Positions 51,336 to 64,000 of a stretch of 64,000 nt of DNA are shown piece by piece. Position 1 is the first letter of the stretch. Each line of letters starts with the position of its first letter. The notes under the pieces were generated by a model that saw only the letters and a program-made list of their open reading frames with translations, was not told the DNA's origin and did not search any database. The position numbers and the translations under genes are program-made. Source of the DNA: Epiperipatus broadwayi (Eukaryota > Onychophora > Udeonychophora > Euonychophora > Peripatidae); assembly GCA_028023455.1 (NCBI GenBank), contig JAQFVV010000142.1, positions 2,103,740 through 2,167,739 of the forward strand, written 5' to 3'.

Positions 51336-51407
51336 ATTTATTTATAATTTTAACTTTAACACAATAATAAATAATAGTAATATATATATTAAAAATTAGT
51401 GTAGCAT

Positions 51408-51569
51408 TTACTGCTCTTGGTTTAAAATTATTTTACTAATCCTATGATCCAATGATGTCATTCCAGCATGTAAAAGAACTTCTATTTCAAGCCGATACTT
51501 GTTTTTAATAGCTGTTACAGTTGAGAACGTTTTTTCACACAAGAAAGTCCTGGTGAATGGAGTCAGATT
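51408..51569 (-). pseudogene. hAT transposase C-terminal fragment
   Basis: The minus strand reads about 53 residues to a natural-looking stop (51410-51408). FLCEKTFSTVTAIKNKYRLE fits the C-terminal dimerisation region of ZBED5-like hAT transposases (pattern CExxFSxxxxIKxKYRxxL). HAGMTSLDHRISKI follows, where relatives have LS-x-PRIxxL. The open stretch here was unbroken when translated, but the DDE core is absent from the element, so it is a deletion derivative. It runs opposite to the KIAA1586-like relic. Confidence 0.6.
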
Positions 51570-52329
51570 TATTAGATATAAATATATAAAAATACTTAAA
51601 GGATTGTAATATTGAACTTAAAGTACAAAATAAATTAGAATATTATATTAATATAATTTTTGGGTAAGTTTTTTTGTAATTATTTGTTTTCATTTTGAGT
51701 TATATAAAAGTAAAACTAAGTTTGTATTTATATGTTTTATAATTTGTTAAAGAATTATGTTTTATTTTGTTGTTTGTTAATATACTGTTCATTTTATTTC
51801 ATAAAAATAAATGAATCTATAAATATGTATTTGTTACGTTTTATATGTGTAATTTTCTAATTTGTATCTACAAAAATTATTTAAGATTAATAACGAATAG
51901 TATTATATTCTTTAATAATATTTATAGACGTGTTTTCCTTCGAAATTTTTAATAAAATTTTTGAGTTTTAGTCATCCAATTACCAAGGATGCACCTAGTC
52001 AAATTTGATGCCTAATCAATTGTGCAGAATTCAGTATTCTTATTTTGTTACTTTTTCTATGCTGCTGACTGAGTAGGGGCTAATTAAACGCCTTGAGGCA
52101 GATGTTTTGCGAGTCATAATAGTATTTTGTAGCAAATCAATTAGCAATATAGTGTTCTTGTTCTATTTTACATATAATAATACAGCTTAAACAAAATTTA
52201 TTTTTTTATTAAATGAGCTTAGCGAATTTAAATATTATCTAAATTTCTTTGCGACCATTAAAATTATGTCACGGACCACCAATGGTCGCTGACCACCGAT
52301 TGCCAACCGCTGTTATAGAAAGCCTAGTT

Positions 52330-55300
52330 ATAGATTAATATTTCTGGCAAGAATAATATAAGAGATAAAAAATGAATTTTTTATTAAAGAATTGATTAAA
52401 AATATAATATAAAATAGAAATGAATAAAGGGACAAAAGGCAAACAGAATGCATGTCTTGATCCTAATGAATTAAAATGGCAAAAAGAAGAAGTGTTTGGC
52501 AATAAACAAATAAGTCTGCTATAACGGTGAATTACCTTTTTTAAAGCAATTTGATTGTTTACTATTTTGCACAAGCTGGGTTAATTATAGAATCCCTAAA
52601 AGAGGTAGAAAAGTAATTTTTTAGATAATATCTTGAAATCATGTTTTGTATACAATATCTAGGCAATTTATATAATACTTTAATTATGCACAATACCAAT
52701 AACATATACATAATGCTGTAAGAAAACAACAATAAATTTATAAAAATGTATAAGAATTTTATTTAACAAAAAATAAATTCACATTTGGAATATTCTGGTT
52801 CCACGAAAATGTGTAAAAGTTATACACTATTTCTTTGTAGTTAGGTAAGTTGCTTGCATCATTTCGATGCTATAATTGATCATTAATTTGTGATCTATCT
52901 ACTAACATTTTAATTAATTACAAACTTAAACATTTCTATACATAGGCTTGCATGTCTTACATATCCCAAAATCTTCAATAACTTAACAATCAGATAAAGT
53001 CAAAATAGTGTGGTTTTTCTATTCTTTCATTTTATTTTTATCTCAGCAAAAATTCCCAGTTAAACAAATGCTTAATATCCTTTTAATGTTACAGTCTATA
53101 TAATTTTTTTATTGGCTAAACATTACTGAGACCATTTCAGTTCATTTTTTACTGATTTTTGTTCTTAGATAATGCAACGTAAATTTATGTTTAAATTTAC
53201 TTTCTAGCATATATGTATGTGTTAAGCTTTCTGCCCAATAGCAGATTTAAATCTAGTGTTTTTTAATGTATGATCTATGAATTTCTGAAGTTCCAGATGT
53301 TTTCACATTATCTGCAAGGACTTGAAAAATAATAAGAGCTTCTACAGTTAAAATAGAAAAAAAATGAAGAGGTGGATAGATAAGTAAAAAAATGAGTAAA
53401 TAAATAATGAAAATGAAATAATTCTTAATTTCTCTGTTTTCTAACTTAAAACATAGTTTTCTTTTAATTTACTGCTTTATTTAAAAACGAATAAATTGCT
53501 TATGAAAATAAATCTACACAGTAATGTCAGGTTTTAATTACCGAGTTACCGTGACACTCGACTCCCACTCTTAAATAGGTGTTTACTAGGCTATAATCAT
53601 GATTACCCATAAGCTTAGTATAATGTCTTGATTCACTTTAAAAGCAATCTAATTTAATTTTTAAAGAGTATCGCCTGCTCACATGAAAATAATATAAAGG
53701 AAAAGAAGAGCTCATCACGAAAAAGTTAAGAATTACTAATATGGACAATAAGATAATATAATTAATAACATTTGAATAATCGTATTTTTCTTAACTTGCC
53801 ACCATCTCCTTATCAAAAATTATTTTAGAATTTGTTTATTAAAACAAAAATTGTAAAAGAGACTGATTAAAAGAAAGAGAAAAAACCATTATTTAATATT
53901 CAAGTATTATTCTTCACAGAAGTATCTAGATGTTTAATATCTGATCAGTAATTATGACTATATCTTCATACATTAGTAGATAAAGAAAAAGTTATGAGAT
54001 AAAGTCATTGCATATATAATGATTAGTATTTATTTTTTTTAAATATAAGATTATAATAAAACAGCATATTTTATTTTTACTAATTATTACGTTGTGCATT
54101 AGAATGTGCTTTAATAAATTAAAAATATTTTTAAAAAAATTAAATTTATGTGATTATATGAATTATGCATATATTTGCGTAGTTTGAATAATGAACCTTT
54201 GTGGGTGTAATTGACTGTGTTAATTTAACAATGTTGCATGTAACATGCAATTTTTTTAATATTGTCATTTTAATGCAATATCCACTTAACATAAAAAAGA
54301 ATTTTTAAATTATGAGTTTTACTTTTGATCTTTGGTGAAAATTTTCTAAAAGTAGTTGCAATTTTTGAAAAAAACAAATAGGTGTAGGTGTTAGTATATA
54401 TATATATATATCAATGACGCACGTATATAAACTTTATCTATACATATTATTTTTTTATTTTATTTTAAACAAATAAAAAATAATGCATTTGTTAAAGTTT
54501 CTTCAATAAAGACTGTAAATGAATTGGCCCTGCAATAAGTGTTACATCAGCATAAAGTGGTCAGACTTTAAGTAAAAATAAGAGTAGTATTTGTGGTAGT
54601 GCTGTCAAGTTATGCCATTTGAAGTTGTTATCAGAGATTACAGTGATAAACCCATAACCATTATTTGATCTTTTTGAAAAATATATTATGTTATATTGAA
54701 AATATGTTGTAGTTTAGCAAAATGTTAAGAGTTACATTCCATTGTATTATCAATAAGAGGAATTATTCTGACTTGTACACTATTATTCTCATTAAGTTTT
54801 TTCTTACAATAGGCAGTGTTTCATTATATGGTATATCTGTGAATAAGATTTCTACATTAAAGCTAAACAATGAGACATTTCTTTCTTCATATTCTTGATT
54901 AATTTCATAAAAAATCTAGAATCTTTGAAAAAGGTTTATGTCTTCAACAGCAAAAAATCTCAAAAGTAAATCTTAACAAGTTTTGATAATTGTGAATTTT
55001 TAAAACTAAAGATAGATCTTAATAGAACATGGCCTTTACGGATTTCAGATAGATCATAAACATATGGAATGTTAATAAAATATGTTAATCCATTTTATTC
55101 TGAATCTCATATGTACCTACAATGTTTCATGAGTCTAAAAATTATCATATTATTTCTAGCCTGAGACAAAAAAATAGGCATTTAATATGTAAGAGAGATA
55201 TTGAAGAATGATTTTCAGAGTTCTTGAAAGAAAAAAAAGCAGAAATAATAGTAATCTCACTAATAAAATCAGTTTAAAAAAAAATAACAATTTAAAATAA

Positions 55301-56740
55301 TTTATATAATAAAGTTTATAAACTATATTTAAAAAATTGCCTTCTGTTTTCGCAACATGAAATGCAAGTAAATAGCAAGCCTATTAAAAAAATGATCATA
55401 GTAATGGCAAACTATTTAACTTTGGTTATTCACACCAAACTTGAAAAAAAGCTAGTTATATACACTCAAACAAAAATGTATAGAAAATATTTGAATAATC
55501 TCGTTGGATTTATAATGGCTGTTAAAAATACTTTATAGAACTTATTAAAATAACTATATAAACTTTGAACTAAATTTGGGAATTTATATATATATATATA
55601 CATATTGTAACCGAAAAGCTCGATTTCATCCAGGGTACACTGCAAAGACTCATTGCAGTATTATATGACGATACATTAAATGACTCCAAATAAATTACAT
55701 GACTATTTAAATCAAAAACCATATTTACTAAAACTGTGTCTTAAAATTACACTTCAGAACATTAAAATAGGAATTTTATTGATATGAGACCTTATGGCTG
55801 ATCACAAACAAGATGGTGTCATCTATGAAACCACTAAAGACTACTCATCCAGAATCAGAAGTATAATCTATTATATCAATCCTGACTGTTACATGGTGAA
55901 TATGGGTGATTTAATGAAATAGCAATAATTTTAATCAGCATCATGACATGACTGGCATTAGCTCAGATATACTCAGGATTTTTGTTACAGAATGCTAAGT
56001 AGAATATTTGCTTTTCAATAAAAAATAGGCAACATGATCTTTAGGTTCTTTCATCATTAATTTATATTTTAAATTAAATCAATAGCAATGAGATTCTTGT
56101 TATAAATAAATAAAGTGTAAATTATAATATTGGAAAATAGGTTCAATTATAATATTGGCTAGCAAATTTATTAATTAATTTGAGTTCTAATATCACAAAT
56201 ATCAATAACAGTAACAATTCTGAATTATAATCTAATATTAACAAAGCAAAACTAAAATAATGAAGAAGGTAAATGGGATTTTATTATACCCCATGCATCA
56301 TGAATTACTCGAGAACAAAAGCATAAAATATTATCCTAGAATATCGGTAACCTTGTATGCATTATTATGACAATATGTGCTCTAAAATATGATCTACTTA
56401 GCATGAAAGATTTTTTGGTTTTGTGTAATGACAAATAGCAATGGCACAATTATGTTAAATAACAAATTGTCATTTATTTACAACTCAATTAATTTAAATA
56501 AATAATTGGTTAATATAATGCTCACAAAATTAGATAAATAAATAAATAAAATAAAAGGTCATCACATGTATTTATTTTTATTTCATGGATAATGTATGTG
56601 AGCTCCAAATAAACACAATATAAGATTTCTTTATACATGGGCTTGAATTCAACCCCTTACAGAAAGAGAATGGATTCATACACTTAGTCAATAGCTTCAT
56701 CAAAATGTATTACCAGACCCAATATACCTATACTTCAGAT
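52330..56740. other. AT-rich spacer, no gene seen
   Basis: About 4.4 kb without a supportable gene. Short (TA)n runs lie at about 54394-54411 and 55586-55600. The 79-codon minus frame at 52335-52574 has no recognised domain. Confidence 0.5.
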
Positions 56741-56745
56741 TGACA

Positions 56746-57060
<315 letters not shown>

Positions 57061-57064
57061 GAGA

Positions 57065-58790
57065 CTAGGCATGGAACCCTGGAAAGACATAAAGAACTAG
57101 GTCATGTGGGTCAATGTATGTTATAAATTTAGTAAACTATTTTTAACCTCTTCATGAGTGCTGTTGTCAAATAGGTAATTCTCTTTAATATCTATCATAT
57201 TCAATCCAATGATCTTAAACAAATAAACATACTATAACATATACCATGAATGTTTCATGTGCAAACTAATATAAAATAGAAATCAAAATAGAATACACAT
57301 TTGTTGGAATAATTATTAGATTGAAATGCATACTGTGTGTAGAAATATTTGCTATCCAATATAATCAATATGATATGTTTTCTTCATACTTAATGCACAG
57401 TATAATAAATTGAGTAGTTTTCAGATACAACATGTAGAATCCTAGAAATATGATTATATTCCACTTTATTTCCAATTATGAAGATTTATTAATTAATTGA
57501 TCCACATGAAATTCTCCAAATATTTATGGTAACTTCAAAGATAGGACACGTATAATTTTACTTAAGATATTCCTCCAATTAATAGATTTTATCATTGATA
57601 TTTTAGTCATTGTGTCTAATTTAGATTATTCTGTTAATTTTAGTTTATTAGTAGATTAATATAACATCTCACTTTGCACATATTGCATAATATAATTATC
57701 CAAATAAAAGTTATGGAATTAAAATTCTATATCCAAGTTTAAAATAGCACTTCACCTCATATACATAAATATATGTTTTAAAATTTTGAAAGCAAAATTT
57801 TATATCCAATATTAATATAATGTTTCACTCAACATCAATGTAACACACTTATGTTACATTAAAATCATAAAATTAGACTATCATATCCAAGGTTAACACA
57901 GTTTGTAAGCAATAGATAATATTTCCAGATAGATTGACTTTTAAACTATTGCTCCTGTTGTCATGGTTATAATACCAGTGCATTTTAATTGTAGACATTT
58001 TGAAAAAAAATATTAGCAGTTAGATTTTTGGTTAGAAGACTGAACAGATTCACTTAAAATTAGCCACTCATCTATTTATAAACAGAATAATATCCTAAAT
58101 TTGTATTATAGAAGGAGATTTCAATTTAATTTATTTATTAGTCCTTAATTCAAAGGTCAGCTGAGATAGTTCATTACATGTTTAAAAATAATAAAATAAT
58201 TTTTTTATGTCTTACTTGATGGTACTACTTTACTTATCATATTGAAAAAATGTCAATGCCTTCTTCCCCCCCCCCATCCAATCATATTTCTTCTCATTTA
58301 CATATCTCTGTTAAATTAAAACAAAAAAAAATATGTGTTTATCATATTCTATAAAATAATTCAAAATAAATTAAACTAAGTTAATCTTTAGAATTATTTC
58401 ACAAGTAAATAAATAATGATTATTATTATTATCTTTTTTTTTTTTTTTACAAAAGCTGATATAACATGTTGTAGGTTCTGCAGGTTGAACACAGCTTGTT
58501 CAACTCAATGATTGGAGATATGTCAAAATTAACTTAAAAAATGAAATTACATAATCTTCATCAAGTTATTTAGAACACAAATACCAAGTATATACACAGT
58601 GCTAACCATGTTGACTGAGTCATCTAAAAGAAGATAGAGAATTTTTTTTAAGTCAGTTCTATCATGCTACATATTTTGTACCAGAATATAAGTTACAATA
58701 TCTACATAGCAGTTTTGTAAAGATATGAGGTTTATACTTCCGTTTAATAAAAATAATAGATTAAATTGTACACTAATATGCATAATTTAA
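57065..58790. other. AT-rich spacer, no gene seen
   Basis: No gene. A poly-C run of about 10 lies near 58266-58275 and a poly-T of about 18 near 58433-58450. Confidence 0.5.
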
Positions 58791-59039
58791 TTAACCCTTT
58801 CAACGATTATTATTTAATTGGCCGAATGAGTTAAAAATCAAAACTTGTAATTGGCCAACTCACAACTTTAACAAAATCTATTGTTAAAATAGATCACTTT
58901 TAATAATATAAATACATTAGGTTCGTTTGTAAAAAGTATATTACTGAATTGTCAGATTACGAAACAAACAAAAGTCTTTTCAAAAATAAAATTTGATTTA
59001 TAATTTAAAAAATATCCAATTGTGGTGAAATAAAAGTAA

Positions 59040-59575
59040 CCGCTATTCAACCAACCAAAAAAGATTGCTGATGCAATCTTTTTTTTTTTCACTTTAACGT
59101 TACGATCAATATGTAGCAATAAATAAATAATTCTTGGCAATATCTTAACTATTTTTCTAAAATAATTTGATTTTTAGTATTATTTTATCAATAATAATTT
59201 GTAATTCAATTCAAATATTGTTTAAAATGTTGTAAACATTCGTTTATAATTTTCGTAATAAAAATCAAAATGAACGTAACTTTTTACTTTTTGGCAGCCA
59301 TTTCCCTTTCTGACAGAAGTGGGACAGCCAATAAGATTCAAGAAAAGTTGGTGAGGAGGTGATGCTTTGGTTTTGTTTGACATATATGGTCATTTTTATT
59401 GATTTTTTACTTGTAAAATAAATCTGAAGAGGGCACCATCTTACAGAACTTTTGATTTTCTTTCGAATGACATATTATATGTATACGTGGGATAAAAAGT
59501 AGCCGATTTAGAGTGATGTCAAATCTTCTCGTTTTTAGACGAGTCATGCATTCAAAGATCTACATCAGTTTTATA
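59040..59575. repeat. Dispersed repeat family C, copy 2
   Basis: Matches the middle of 29.8-30.2 kb in the same orientation. Shared are ATTTTTCTAAAATAATTT, TTTTATCA, AACATTYGTTTAT, a 27-base identical stretch centred on TTGATTTTTTACTTGTAAAA (59397-59421) and GGGCACCATCTTACAGAAC. The conserved core is more complex than the background and not obviously coding. The true element may begin near 58795 (TTAACCCTTTCAACG). Confidence 0.6.
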
Positions 59576-59599
59576 AAAAAATTGTAATTAATTTTTTTC

Positions 59600-61330
59600 A
59601 TTTTATTTTAAGCAATCTTTTTTTTAAATTCATTCATATTTTTCAATCCCTCCTTTTTTATAATATTTATCAATTAATTTTTTTTATACTAGTTTAATTA
59701 TTAATTAATTTTTATACTTCTCCTTATTATTCTATTTATCTAGTATAATGTACTTTTTGATAGATTAAAACTAGTGTAAATTTCTGTTTTTATATTTTTT
59801 AGTTTTATTATATATTTTTCTTTTTATTCTTTCCATAATATTCTTCAATCACGTTGTTATAATTTAAAGTATTGCAATTACATTTTTATTTTTGACTATA
59901 ACAAATATTTTTACAAAATAATCACCTTCTTTTTAGTGAAAAGTATTTATGCATTTTAAAATATATATATATTTAATGTTTTGCGTCTATAATGGATATG
60001 TAGTAATAAGTTTTTAAAAATACTTACCTTATTTGTTTCAAAAAATTAAAAAAGTTCATCCAGAAAATATATTCCTAAAAACAAAAAAAATAATGATTTT
60101 AAATTTCAAATATATTTAAAATATTATCTTTATAATTATGTATTTATTATTGATTTATCTATCTTAGTTTATTCTGCCATCAATGTCAAGTCCTTTTCAT
60201 TATTTTTTATTTAATTATTTTTCTAGAAATACTATGAACTAACTCTACTACTGCATTCCATCAACTATGTTTTTCTGGCATTTCAAATTTTGTTCAGCGA
60301 TTTATCATGTTCCATTCTGTTATTTTATTTGACCGTGTCAGATGTCCAGTATACCCTTATATCACTGAGACATTAACTTCTTATAATACTCAGAACATTA
60401 TTGCCTTAGCAATTATTATAATATATATTTGCAATCTGGTAAGTTAATTCTGGAAAACTAAGATTATAATTTCAGTTAAAAATCAAGATATTATCATTTA
60501 GGCAATAAATGTATTTTAGTCCTAATTTTATTTTGCATGATGGGTAACTAAAGGTGTCAATAATATTTTTCTCAACTTTTTAAAATGTAAAAATTACAGT
60601 ATTAATTTGCAACCAATATCCATATTTACATGATGTCTCCATATTTTTTATATTATTTCAACATGTTAAACACAAAATAAGAATTTATTACTTTTATATT
60701 ATCAATGTTTATTCTTATTTTTGAATTTCTATATTTAATACTTGCTCAGCTTTACCACAACATAGTGGTATTTTAAATGCATGAGATTATTGTAATAAAA
60801 TGATAAGTAATTTGTTTATTGCAAAACTGATAATTTAGAAAAGCTAGTGTATATTTAGAACATCACAGATGATAAGGTTTGTGCAACATTTCCTATAGCA
60901 CCCAATGCTTTGATAAAGACTTAAAGTTCACTAACCAATAAATCAAAAATTCTATTAACTAATTTCTACTTAATATTTTTATATTTATAAAAAATTTAAT
61001 ATCTTCTAAGTAAAAATGTCAATAATTATAAATGATATTGACCATAAAATGTAATCAATTACTTATATAAATTACAGCAATAACACTTTTTAATCTAAGT
61101 TTTATTTAATTTCGCTTTAATTTTTATAGAATAAAATAAATACTGGGCCACTGATTTTGAAAATGTTTTTGGCAGAACTGCAGTTTTGTGGATTAAATAA
61201 TTACAAAAACAAAATCATTGATAGCAGAACATAAAGTGCACCAAAACTAAATTTAAAAAGAATATATATTGTTTTCTTATTTGATAATGATGATAATGTT
61301 TCATTTAAATTTAATGAATTGTGATTCAAT
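59600..61330. other. AT-rich spacer, no gene seen
   Basis: No gene or defined repeat. The sequence is highly AT-rich with many T runs. Confidence 0.5.
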
Positions 61331-61349
61331 GATACATAAATTTTGTCCA

Positions 61350-61950
61350 CTTAATGAATAATATTTCTGTAGTGTATGGCTCAGTGTCTATTCACATTTA
61401 ACACCTTATGGAGGGGTGTAATCATAAGCATATGATAAAAAACATTGAAAAAGGTATATGATCTCCAAAATAAAACCAGTCCCTACCTTCCATGAGAATA
61501 GTTTAGTGAAAATTACTCTATAGAAATATTCATTAAGAGGACAATCTCTAGTCTAATATATGACTGATAAAAATTAATATACTTCTATTAAATGATTTAT
61601 TCTCAAAGTTGTGAGGCCAGTAATTTTGGCAACTATCAATTAAACTGTACTCATTGGCTATATTTAAAATAATAAAGATATGTGTAAGAGAATGTAATCT
61701 GGACTAGTTGATGAGTACTGGTTCAAAACAAAATGTGCACCTTATGGATCATATATCTTCTTCACGTGTTTTTAATTATATGTTTATTATTACACCATTC
61801 CACAAGGTATTAAAAGTGAATAAAAACCATGTTGCATGAGAGTGATGTAGTGAAAATTGCACTATACAAATATTCTTTGTTAAATGAATAATCTTTAGTC
61901 TAATTAATAACTATTAAAAGTTATTAATATAAATTTTCTCTGAAGTCATA
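61350..61950. repeat. Rearranged dispersed repeat, copy 2 (matches 4.4-4.8 kb)
   Basis: 61570-61870 matches 4500-4790 in the same orientation. Within this locus, 61400-61475 is an inverted partner of 61735-61810 (CACCTTATGGAGGGGTGTAA against the complement of TTACACCATTCCACAAGGT). A tail of GTGAAAATT-CTCTATA type followed by AATCTYTAGTCTAAT occurs directly repeated (about 61507-61560 and 61852-61902). The structure mixes inverted and direct duplications, as in foldback elements. Confidence 0.55.
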
Positions 61951-64000
61951 AATTTAAAATGGTAATTGTAAAATATAGAGTTATTGTTTTTAAATAAAAT
62001 AACAGCAAGTAAAATATTTTCATTATATACTATATTTACACACAGATAGTACAGTTTAACTCTCTTTATAAAATGTTTCTTCATTAATTATCAACTTTCA
62101 ATTAACTTTTATCACATATTTTAAATTTGAGATAAGTTTTACTTTTTATATAGGAAAGCATTATAACTGCTTGTTTTTATGTGAGAATTTTGATTTATAA
62201 AGTATTTTGAAAAATCAATTGACCTCTCTGTAAGTACATCTGTATATGTATTTTTCCATTCTATTTCAGTATATTAATAATATTTGTCTTATTGCATATT
62301 TGTCTCAAAATTAATATTACTATAATAATTACAACTTAGAGAGAAATCCTTATTTTTCACAATTAAAAAAAAAACAATGTTAATATTATTTAATTGAAAT
62401 TAGCACCTTAGAATGGCCATTTTTGCATATTTACATAATATGAACACAAATATTATTTTATAATGTGCATATATTTATTTAAAAACATACACAAAAAGAA
62501 AATACATAATAAATAAATACAAGTATTAAAACTTTATATAAGAAATAATAATCAGAAATTATTAAATCCATTTACTTTACAAAATTTAATGTTTTACATT
62601 CAAATATCAGCCTTTCAAGCTAATTGTGCACGCGCTTTGCAAGTGTTAAATAATAAATGAATACTTTCCTTTCCAATACAAGATATAGTATTTATGCAGG
62701 AATAAATTTAATGTTTATATAATAATAAAAAATCTCCATTAAACACACACACCATAAAGTGTTATTATTTTTATTTTTCAGCTAAATGTTTACATAAAAC
62801 TTACCATTATCAAATTTTACTATTAAATTTGAAAACACACTTAAAAAATGAATCATTTTATTTAAGATAATTGAAAATATTTAAAATATTAGACATCTAA
62901 ATAAGTGGTAATGAAAATTTAGAAGATATTTTGTAGCATTCAAAGCAATCAATTTTATTATTTAATATTTTTAATTAGTTATTTGCAGAGCTAAGCACAA
63001 TTGTACTATTTGTTGAATTCTCTTACTTAATGTCTTAATTTTCCCATGTTCATTTCCATTTTGAACTGAAGTAGTGCTTTTCATTATTTTGTCTGTAGTG
63101 GTTTTTTTCTTGATCAGCACTACTCTGTATTAATTGTTTATTCATATATTTTTTCCTATTTAGAAGCTCATTTTTAATAATTTAATGAGTTATTTTTAGA
63201 TGAAAGTATAATCAAATTGTAAGAACATAAGTATTTTTCATTATTCATTGCCTAATAAGATATTGTATTTTTTTATTTTTTTCATTTCAGATATATTTTT
63301 ATTTATTTAAATAATATTTTTTTAATAAATATAAAATATATTTTAGTTTTATACTTACTAATGTTTCTTTAAGAATTAAAAAACCTACTTAGTGAAACAA
63401 TGAAAAAGTTTTAGACAATGTTAAAAACATTTTAAATAGTAACTGTGATAGAAAACCATTTAAATTTGTTACAAATTCTACTTAAAGTGAAGAACACATA
63501 TATGATCAAATTAAGCATAGGTTTGCTTGACTTTTTTACATTTAATCATTCTAAAAATAAAGTTAAATTTCATCTTATTAAATTAAAACAATTTTTGTTT
63601 TAAAATGTAAATTCACTCAAATAGCAAAAGTTTGTGTTACCTTGATTAACTTTAGTCAAATTTTTATCTATATTTGTTTTTCTTTTCATTTTTTAAATTT
63701 TTACATATAATTCTCTGGAACTGCTGTTGTTATGATTATGACTACCAGTTAGTTGAAAGCATGCTTAGCATACTATGTCAATAGAAGTTAGCATATTGTG
63801 TTAAAACTAATAAATAAGCCTTTCTTGATATATACAATGTATCTGTTTGTTATTGAATCTTGCATGTCTAAATGTGATCTTTCTTAGACAAGCTTTAATT
63901 ATGACATCAGATATTATACAGAATTCTTATAGGAAAGTAATATGTATATGTTTTTACCTTTGATAGCATTCAGTATATATATATATATATATATATATAT
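61950..64000. other. AT-rich spacer ending in (TA)n
   Basis: No gene seen. The window ends inside a (TA)n tract starting at about 63974 whose full length is unknown. Confidence 0.55.

Larger units (their letters stand above)
50962..52320. mobile_element. hAT element (1,343 bp) with perfect 8-bp target duplication
   Basis: The ends CAGCGGTTGGCA (from 50970) and TGCCAACCGCTG (to 52312) are perfect 12-bp TIRs of the CAGCGGTT hAT type. TTATAGAA occurs on both sides (50962-50969 and 52313-52320), an exact 8-bp target duplication. A transposase C-terminus remains on the minus strand and a separate hairpin element is nested inside. The perfect duplication and TIRs suggest a younger insertion than its hAT neighbours. 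It is of a different family from both of them. Confidence 0.9.

Overview
The window looks like nuclear DNA from an animal: very A+T-rich, with long tri- and tetranucleotide microsatellites, many (TA)n tracts, and decayed eukaryotic transposons (Penelope-like, hAT, probable Merlin, tRNA-derived SINEs, foldback elements). The mix (Penelope-like elements, KIAA1586-type hAT relics, long GATA/TAG/ATA tracts) would suit a lophotrochozoan such as a mollusc, but that is an inference and weakly supported. I found no intact host gene, no convincing complete tRNA or rRNA, no CRISPR array and nothing bacterial. Most open frames of 60-150 codons are chance frames or translated microsatellites.

Layout. 1-234 is a GATA microsatellite. 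2.9-5.0 kb holds two SINE-like copies, a long inverted-repeat element and a short perfect hairpin element. 7.8-8.55 kb is a foldback element split by (TA)n. About 9.1-12.7 kb is a strikingly G-poor stretch. 13-22.5 kb holds scattered repeat copies, a remnant resembling an ISXO2/Merlin transposase (17.0-17.3 kb) and a small inverted-repeat element (22.2 kb). 22.4-33.0 kb is mostly featureless apart from a composite repeat at 29.4-30.5 kb that shares segments with 14.9-15.3 kb and 59.1-59.5 kb.

The most interesting part is 33.0-36.4 kb. Two copies of a Penelope-like retroelement lie head to head as a palindrome with arms of about 1.05 kb. Each arm encodes a GIY-YIG-type endonuclease C-terminus. 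The 395-bp centre carries reverse-transcriptase blocks (an MGLPMSG block and YVDD) attached to the minus-strand copy. Both outer 3' ends meet microsatellites, and a four-copy 129-bp tandem repeat follows at once. An unidentified decayed coding-like stretch lies on the minus strand at 36.8-37.95 kb.

47.1-52.3 kb is a cluster of three different hAT elements: a 496-bp deletion derivative with terminal inverted repeats (TIRs), an 8-bp target duplication and a BED-finger fragment; a nearly full-length but dead KIAA1586-like transposase; and a 1,343-bp element with a perfect 8-bp target duplication that contains a transposase C-terminus and a nested hairpin resembling a Penelope tail. 52.3-64 kb is mostly AT-rich spacer with a 310-bp ATA tract and further dispersed-repeat copies.

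Nothing here works together as a pathway. The window is a gene desert or very long intron colonised by successive transposons, several carrying visible inactivating changes (catalytic Asp to Asn in both the reverse transcriptase and the KIAA1586-like hAT, nonsense codons, frameshifts).
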